Origin: Pseudomonadota bacterium
GTDB taxonomy: Bacteria > Pseudomonadota > Gammaproteobacteria > Acidiferrobacterales > Acidiferrobacteraceae
Assembly: GCA_021816425.1 (NCBI GenBank)
Contig: JAKAXT010000004.1
Coordinates: forward strand, 1 to 49,726
Reading direction: 5' to 3'
DNA length: 49,726 bases
Shown one piece after another: positions 45,672 through 49,726 of the stretch. The notes under the pieces were generated by a model. It was not told the DNA's origin. It did no database searches and worked only from the letters and a program-made list of their open reading frames with translations. Each line of letters starts with the position of its first letter. Position 1 is the first letter of the stretch. The translations under genes were made by a program, and so were the position numbers.

Positions 45672-46870
45672 GGCGGGCGGCGCAGCTGCGGGGGGCCTTG
45701 GTCAAGGAGACGCTCGGGCTTCTGCGCGACAAGGAGGCCCTGCTCATGCTGATCGTCATGCCCGCGGTCTTCGTGCTCATCATGTCGCTTGCGCTGCAAG
45801 ACACCTTTCGCCAGAACATCCCAAGGCCCATGCATCTCGTATTCCTGGCGGGGCAGGGGGCGGGTCCGGGACGGCTGCTCGCGGCGCTCCGGCGCGAGCA
45901 TTCCCTGGCGGTATCCGCGCAGGTCTCGGGCGACGATCGCGCCGAACGCGCGCGCGCGCGTACCTTGGTGCGCGAGGGCCATGCCGCGCTTGCCGTGGTG
46001 TTGGGGAGGGCCCGACACAAGGCCGTGCCGCCCACGGCGGTCCTCTACGTAAATCCGGCGCTCCCGGCGCAGATGCGCGCCCTCGGGATCTCGCTCGTGC
46101 GCCGCGCCTTCGCGCGCGTCGCGGCCGACCGCCTGGCGTCCATCGTGCGTCGTGTCGCGCCTCACGGCCGCGGTGCGGGCCCCGAGCCCCTCGCGCGGCC
46201 TGCCCGCCTTGTCGTGGCCAAGGGCGGGCTCGATGGCGCGCCCGTGCCCACGTCCGCGCAGCAAAACGCGCCGGCCTGGGCGCTGCTCGCGATGTTTTTC
46301 CTGACCGTGCCCCTGTCGGTCGCCGTGATCAAGGAGCGCCAGCAGGGCATCATCACCCGCCTGCGCGCGCTGCCCGTGCCCTCATGGGTGCTGCTCGCCG
46401 GCAAGATCCTGCCGTATTTCCTGATCAATACCCTTCAGCTGCTCATGGTCCTGGGCGAGGGCATGTACGTCCTGCCGCTCCTTGGGGGCGATGCGCTCAC
46501 CGTCGGCCATGCCCCGTTCGCCCTCGCGCTGGTCGCGGCGGCCGCCAACCTGGCGGCCATAGGCTACGGCCTGCTGCTTGCCACCTTCGTTCAGAGCCAG
46601 GAGCAGGCCACGAGTTTCGGGGCCGTGTCCGTCTTGATCATGGCCGCGATCGGTGGCATTTTGGTTCCGAAGATGGTGATGCCGGCGGCCATGCAGGAGC
46701 TTTCGGTGATCTCGCCCATGTCGTGGGGGCTGGACGGGTTCCAGGCGATCTTCGTCCGCGGTGACGGCCTGGCCGGCGTCCTGCCGGATACCTTGCGCTT
46801 GCTCGGGTTTGGCGCGGTCTGCCTCATCGTGGCCGCCGTGCGATTCCACCGCGAGCTGCGGCCGCAATAA
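45668..46870 (+). CDS. ABC-2 type transporter permease
   Basis: GTG start overlapping the ATPase stop; KETLGLLRDKEALLMLIVMPAVFVLIMSLAL; C-terminal multi-TM with GGILVPKMVMPAAMQELSVISPMSWGLDGFQAI. Confidence 0.9.
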   Translation: MRRAAQLRGALVKETLGLLRDKEALLMLIVMPAVFVLIMSLALQDTFRQNIPRPMHLVFLAGQGAGPGRLLAALRREHSLAVSAQVSGDDRAERARARTLVREGHAALAVVLGRARHKAVPPTAVLYVNPALPAQMRALGISLVRRAFARVAADRLASIVRRVAPHGRGAGPEPLARPARLVVAKGGLDGAPVPTSAQQNAPAWALLAMFFLTVPLSVAVIKERQQGIITRLRALPVPSWVLLAGKILPYFLINTLQLLMVLGEGMYVLPLLGGDALTVGHAPFALALVAAAANLAAIGYGLLLATFVQSQEQATSFGAVSVLIMAAIGGILVPKMVMPAAMQELSVISPMSWGLDGFQAIFVRGDGLAGVLPDTLRLLGFGAVCLIVAAVRFHRELRPQ

Positions 46871-46882
46871 GGAAGGGTGGGG

Positions 46883-47167
46883 ATGGGCGGAGCGACGGGT
46901 GAGGTTCGCGATGAGCTCGTGGTTGCACTAAAGCAGTTGATCGCGACGGCCTGCAACCGGCCGGAGCCCCCGGAGTCCTTGGATGAGGATGCGCCGCTCC
47001 TCGGGCCCGCGAGCCCCTGGGGGCTCGACTCCCTGGACGTCCTTCAAATCAGCCTGGCATTGAGCCGGCAGTACGCGATCCGCATCGAAGACAGCAAAGA
47101 GGCGCGCCGCGCCCTGGGCTCCGTGCGGACGCTCGCGCTCTATCTCCAGGCCGCCGGTGCCGCGTGA
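46883..47167 (+). CDS. Acyl carrier protein (phosphopantetheine-binding)
   Basis: 94 aa; PWGLDSLDVLQISLALSRQYAIRI with the GLDSLD Ser site. Confidence 0.8.
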   Translation: MGGATGEVRDELVVALKQLIATACNRPEPPESLDEDAPLLGPASPWGLDSLDVLQISLALSRQYAIRIEDSKEARRALGSVRTLALYLQAAGAA

Positions 47168-48275
47168 TGTGAGGGCAAGCTTCGCCGATTGGCATATGCG
47201 GACCCCCTTCGGGCCGGGACGCGCGGAGGTCGTGCGGGCCTTGCGCGAAGGCAGGGGCGCGCCGGCGCGGGGGTTGCCGGCGTTCCCAAACCACGACCGG
47301 GGTGATCTCACGGCGGCCATGGATGCCGCGGACTTCACCCCAAGCCCGGCCGGCTTGCGCGCCGCTCTCGGCGCCGTGGCCCGCCCGGCGCGGGCGGCGC
47401 TCTGCGTGCCGGACGCCTGGCTCGTCGTCGGGACCTCCGGCATCTTCTTTCTGGGCGAATACATGGAGTCGGGCCACGATTGGCTCGGATCGTGCGGTGA
47501 CATAGCGGACGACCTCGCCCGGGATCTCGGGCTCGAGAGCGCGCCGCTCACCTTGTCCACGGCCTGCTCGTCGAGCGCCAACGCCTTGCTGCTGGCCGCG
47601 CAGGCGATCGGGCGCGAGGAGTGCCCCGCCGCGCTGGTGGTGGGCTTCGAGGCCTTGAGCCCGATCGCCCTGAACGGCTTTCGGTCCCTCATGCTGCTCG
47701 ATCCGCGCGGCTGCCGGCCGTTCGATCGGAACCGCGCGGGGCTCCATCTCGGCGAGGGCCTGGCCGCCTTGTCCCTGCAGGCCTCGCCGCCCGGCGTCCG
47801 GGGGGCGCGCGCCGTCGTCCTGGGCGGGGCCCATGTCTGTGCCGCCATGGGGCCGGCCGGACAGGCGCCGGACGCGGATGCCATGCACGCCGTCATGGCC
47901 GAGGCCCTGCGCGTGGCGCAACGCGAGCCGCGCGACATCGTGGCCATAAAGGCCCACGGCCTGGGTTCGACCGACAGCGATGAGGCCGAGGCCCGGGCCC
48001 TCCACAGGCTCTACGGCACCCCGCCACCTGTGACGAGCCTCAAGGGCAGTTTCGGCCACACTTTGGGGGCGAGCGGGGCTTTGGAGACCGCCGCGTTCCT
48101 CAGCTGTCTCGAGGCGGGCTTCGTGCCGCCCGCCGCAGGTTTCGAGGAGGCCGATCCAGGGCTCTCCCTGGCGCCGCTCAGCAAGCCGCTGGCCGCCCCG
48201 CCGGGCCCCTATCAGCTCAATTTTTTCGGCTTCGGGGCAAGCTACGTCTCCCTGGTCGTGGCCTGGCAACCATGA
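47157..48275 (+). CDS. Beta-ketoacyl synthase (FabF-like)
   Basis: LSTACSSSANALLLAAQAIG (Cys), IKAHGLGSTDSDEAEARAL (His), LKGSFGHTLGASGALETAA (His). Start within the end of the ACP gene is uncertain. Confidence 0.87.
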   Translation: MPRDVRASFADWHMRTPFGPGRAEVVRALREGRGAPARGLPAFPNHDRGDLTAAMDAADFTPSPAGLRAALGAVARPARAALCVPDAWLVVGTSGIFFLGEYMESGHDWLGSCGDIADDLARDLGLESAPLTLSTACSSSANALLLAAQAIGREECPAALVVGFEALSPIALNGFRSLMLLDPRGCRPFDRNRAGLHLGEGLAALSLQASPPGVRGARAVVLGGAHVCAAMGPAGQAPDADAMHAVMAEALRVAQREPRDIVAIKAHGLGSTDSDEAEARALHRLYGTPPPVTSLKGSFGHTLGASGALETAAFLSCLEAGFVPPAAGFEEADPGLSLAPLSKPLAAPPGPYQLNFFGFGASYVSLVVAWQP

Positions 48276-49204
48276 GCCGTCCCGTCTATTTCCATGCGCC
48301 CGCGGCCCTCGCCCATGTCTGCGCCTCCCGCGACCGCGCCGGCGGGGAGGCCTTCGACCGGGCGCTCGCCGGCCATATCCAAGGCCTCTGTGGCCGCTCC
48401 CTGCGCCAGGCCTCGCGCTTCATCCATCTGGCCGCCGCTGGGGCCCTCGCCGCTGTCCGCGAGGCCGCCCCCCCTTCGTCCACCGGCGTGTATCTCGCCA
48501 CGGGCCTTGGTGACCTGAGGACTCCGGCGCGGGTCTTCGCGCAGACGCGCGCCGATCTGAACGCGGTCTCGCCGTTTGACTTCGTCAACATGAACAGCAA
48601 CACGGCGGCGTATTACATCGCGCGGCTCGCAAGTCTCGCCGGCCCCAATCTCACCATAAGCCAGGGGGCCTTGTCCTTCGAGTGGGCCCTGCGCCAGGCG
48701 TGGACCGCGATTCAGCACGGCCTCGACCATGCCCTGGTGGGGGGCGTGGACGAGGGCGCGCCCTCGCGCGTGGAGCTTAAGCGCCGCGCCAAGCTTCGCC
48801 GTGGCGACATGCCGGGGGAGGGAAGCGCGTGGTTCGTGCTCTCGACCGAACCCGCGCGCGCCGCGGGTCGGCTCATCGACATGCGCTGGCTCGCCGCGCC
48901 GCGCAAGGCCGACCGGCGACGGCTCTACGCGCCGTTCGTGGGCCGTGCCGGGTACGCCCCCGACTTCGTGTCATTCGGGCCGCGCGTCTCGCCGCGGCTC
49001 GTCGCCGAGCTCGTCGACATCATGCCCCACGCGACCGTTCAGACCCCCTTTTCGGTCTGTGGTCACTATCCCACGGCCTCCGCCTTCGCCATCACCCAAG
49101 GCCTGCGCGCCGCGCCCCCGAATCCCGCCACCTCGCTGCATGTCGCGACCGACGGCCGGGGCCGTTTCGTGGCCATCCTGTACCAAACCGGAAACACGCC
49201 TTAG
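48272..49204 (+). CDS. Beta-ketoacyl synthase-like protein lacking the catalytic Cys (chain-length-factor-like?)
   Basis: TISQGALSFEWALRQAW replaces the xSTACSSS motif; VCGHYPTASAFAITQGL retains a GH; ATGA overlap with the upstream KS. Confidence 0.7.
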   Translation: MSRPVYFHAPAALAHVCASRDRAGGEAFDRALAGHIQGLCGRSLRQASRFIHLAAAGALAAVREAAPPSSTGVYLATGLGDLRTPARVFAQTRADLNAVSPFDFVNMNSNTAAYYIARLASLAGPNLTISQGALSFEWALRQAWTAIQHGLDHALVGGVDEGAPSRVELKRRAKLRRGDMPGEGSAWFVLSTEPARAAGRLIDMRWLAAPRKADRRRLYAPFVGRAGYAPDFVSFGPRVSPRLVAELVDIMPHATVQTPFSVCGHYPTASAFAITQGLRAAPPNPATSLHVATDGRGRFVAILYQTGNTP

Positions 49205-49320
49205 ACGGCAAGCCGCCCAAGGCCCCCGCCGCCTTTTCGGCATTCAGAGACCGAGCGTCCGGCGTTTCAACCCCGACGAAAGACCCTACGATCACGCATT
49301 TGCGGAATTACCAAATATCA

Positions 49321-49349
49321 TTGGCACATCCTTACGTACCTGCTAGAGT
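49321..49349 (+). promoter_or_regulatory. Putative promoter with the same signature as the PBP promoters
   Basis: TTGGCA (49321-49326), 17-bp spacer ending ACCTGC, TAGAGT (49344-49349). Confidence 0.55.
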
Positions 49350-49385
49350 CCTTTCGCATTACAAAAAACCAACAAGGGAGGAACT

Positions 49386-49726
49386 ATGAATAAGTGGAAA
49401 TTCTGCGTAATCGTCGCAATCGGGTCTTTGAGCGCCTGCGCTACCCCCTCCGGGGGGGCATCGGGAGGCTCCGGCGGTCATGCGGCGGCCACCGCGCACG
49501 CCAAGCACACCTTCTATCTGACCGGAAAGCCGCGTCCCGGCAGCAAGTTCGCCAAGCTCCGTCCGGGCATGAGCCGGCAGGAGGTTCAGGGTCTCATCGG
49601 CCCCCCGACGAGCACGAACGGCCATATCACCGGCAAGCAGTTCATCCCCTTCTATTACGGCGGCGATACCTATCGAACCGACTGGTACTATAAGGGCGAG
49701 GGCGAGCTCACGTTTTCGCAGATCGG
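49386..49726 (+). CDS. SmpA/OmlA (BamE-like) lipoprotein, truncated by the window end
   Basis: Signal peptide with lipobox LSAC; KLRPGMSRQEVQGLIGPPTSTNGHITGKQFIPFYYGGDTYRTDWYYKGEGELTF; RBS AGGGAGG. Confidence 0.8.
   Translation, partial: MNKWKFCVIVAIGSLSACATPSGGASGGSGGHAAATAHAKHTFYLTGKPRPGSKFAKLRPGMSRQEVQGLIGPPTSTNGHITGKQFIPFYYGGDTYRTDWYYKGEGELTFSQI

Noticed and set aside
1-49726. tRNA, rRNA or CRISPR arrays
   Set aside because: No cloverleaf-like gene, rRNA sequence or regularly spaced repeat array was recognised by reading; a tRNAscan/CRISPR search would settle it.

Overview
High-GC bacterial chromosome window. Gene content suggests an acidophilic, sulfur-oxidising gammaproteobacterium, possibly Acidiferrobacter-like; this is inferred from content, with no search run. 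Housekeeping or ordinary genes: engB, rnd, mpl, dsbA, an acetolactate-synthase-like TPP enzyme, AsmA, prmB, malic enzyme and rpmE. Accessory content, left to right: (1) an IS21-like terminal repeat next to the C-terminal remnant of an FAD-dependent oxidoreductase; (2) a compact MobA/MobL-type relaxase divergent from a VirD4/TraG-type coupling protein, sharing a ~76 bp intergenic region with a perfect inverted repeat; (3) a sulfur oxygenase reductase - SQR-like - DUF1641 operon; (4) divergent from it, a beta-oxidation operon whose first gene is a ~2,338-aa uninterrupted ORF joining ETF:quinone oxidoreductase (FixC plus FixX-like), acyl-CoA dehydrogenase modules, ETF-beta-like and ETF-alpha, followed by thiolase, FadB-type and FadD-type genes joined by ATGA overlaps; (5) a four-carbon acid-sugar kinase next to a transketolase/phosphoketolase-like enzyme; (6) three orphan periplasmic binding proteins, two of them close paralogs, with related terminators and promoters; (7) a DarA/DarB-like, BtrH-like, ABC exporter, ACP, KS, Cys-less KS cluster. 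The best candidates for something undescribed are the giant acyl-CoA-to-quinone fusion and the DarAB/BtrH/ABC/KS cluster. No tRNA, rRNA or CRISPR array was recognised. All family calls come from reading motifs in the translations.
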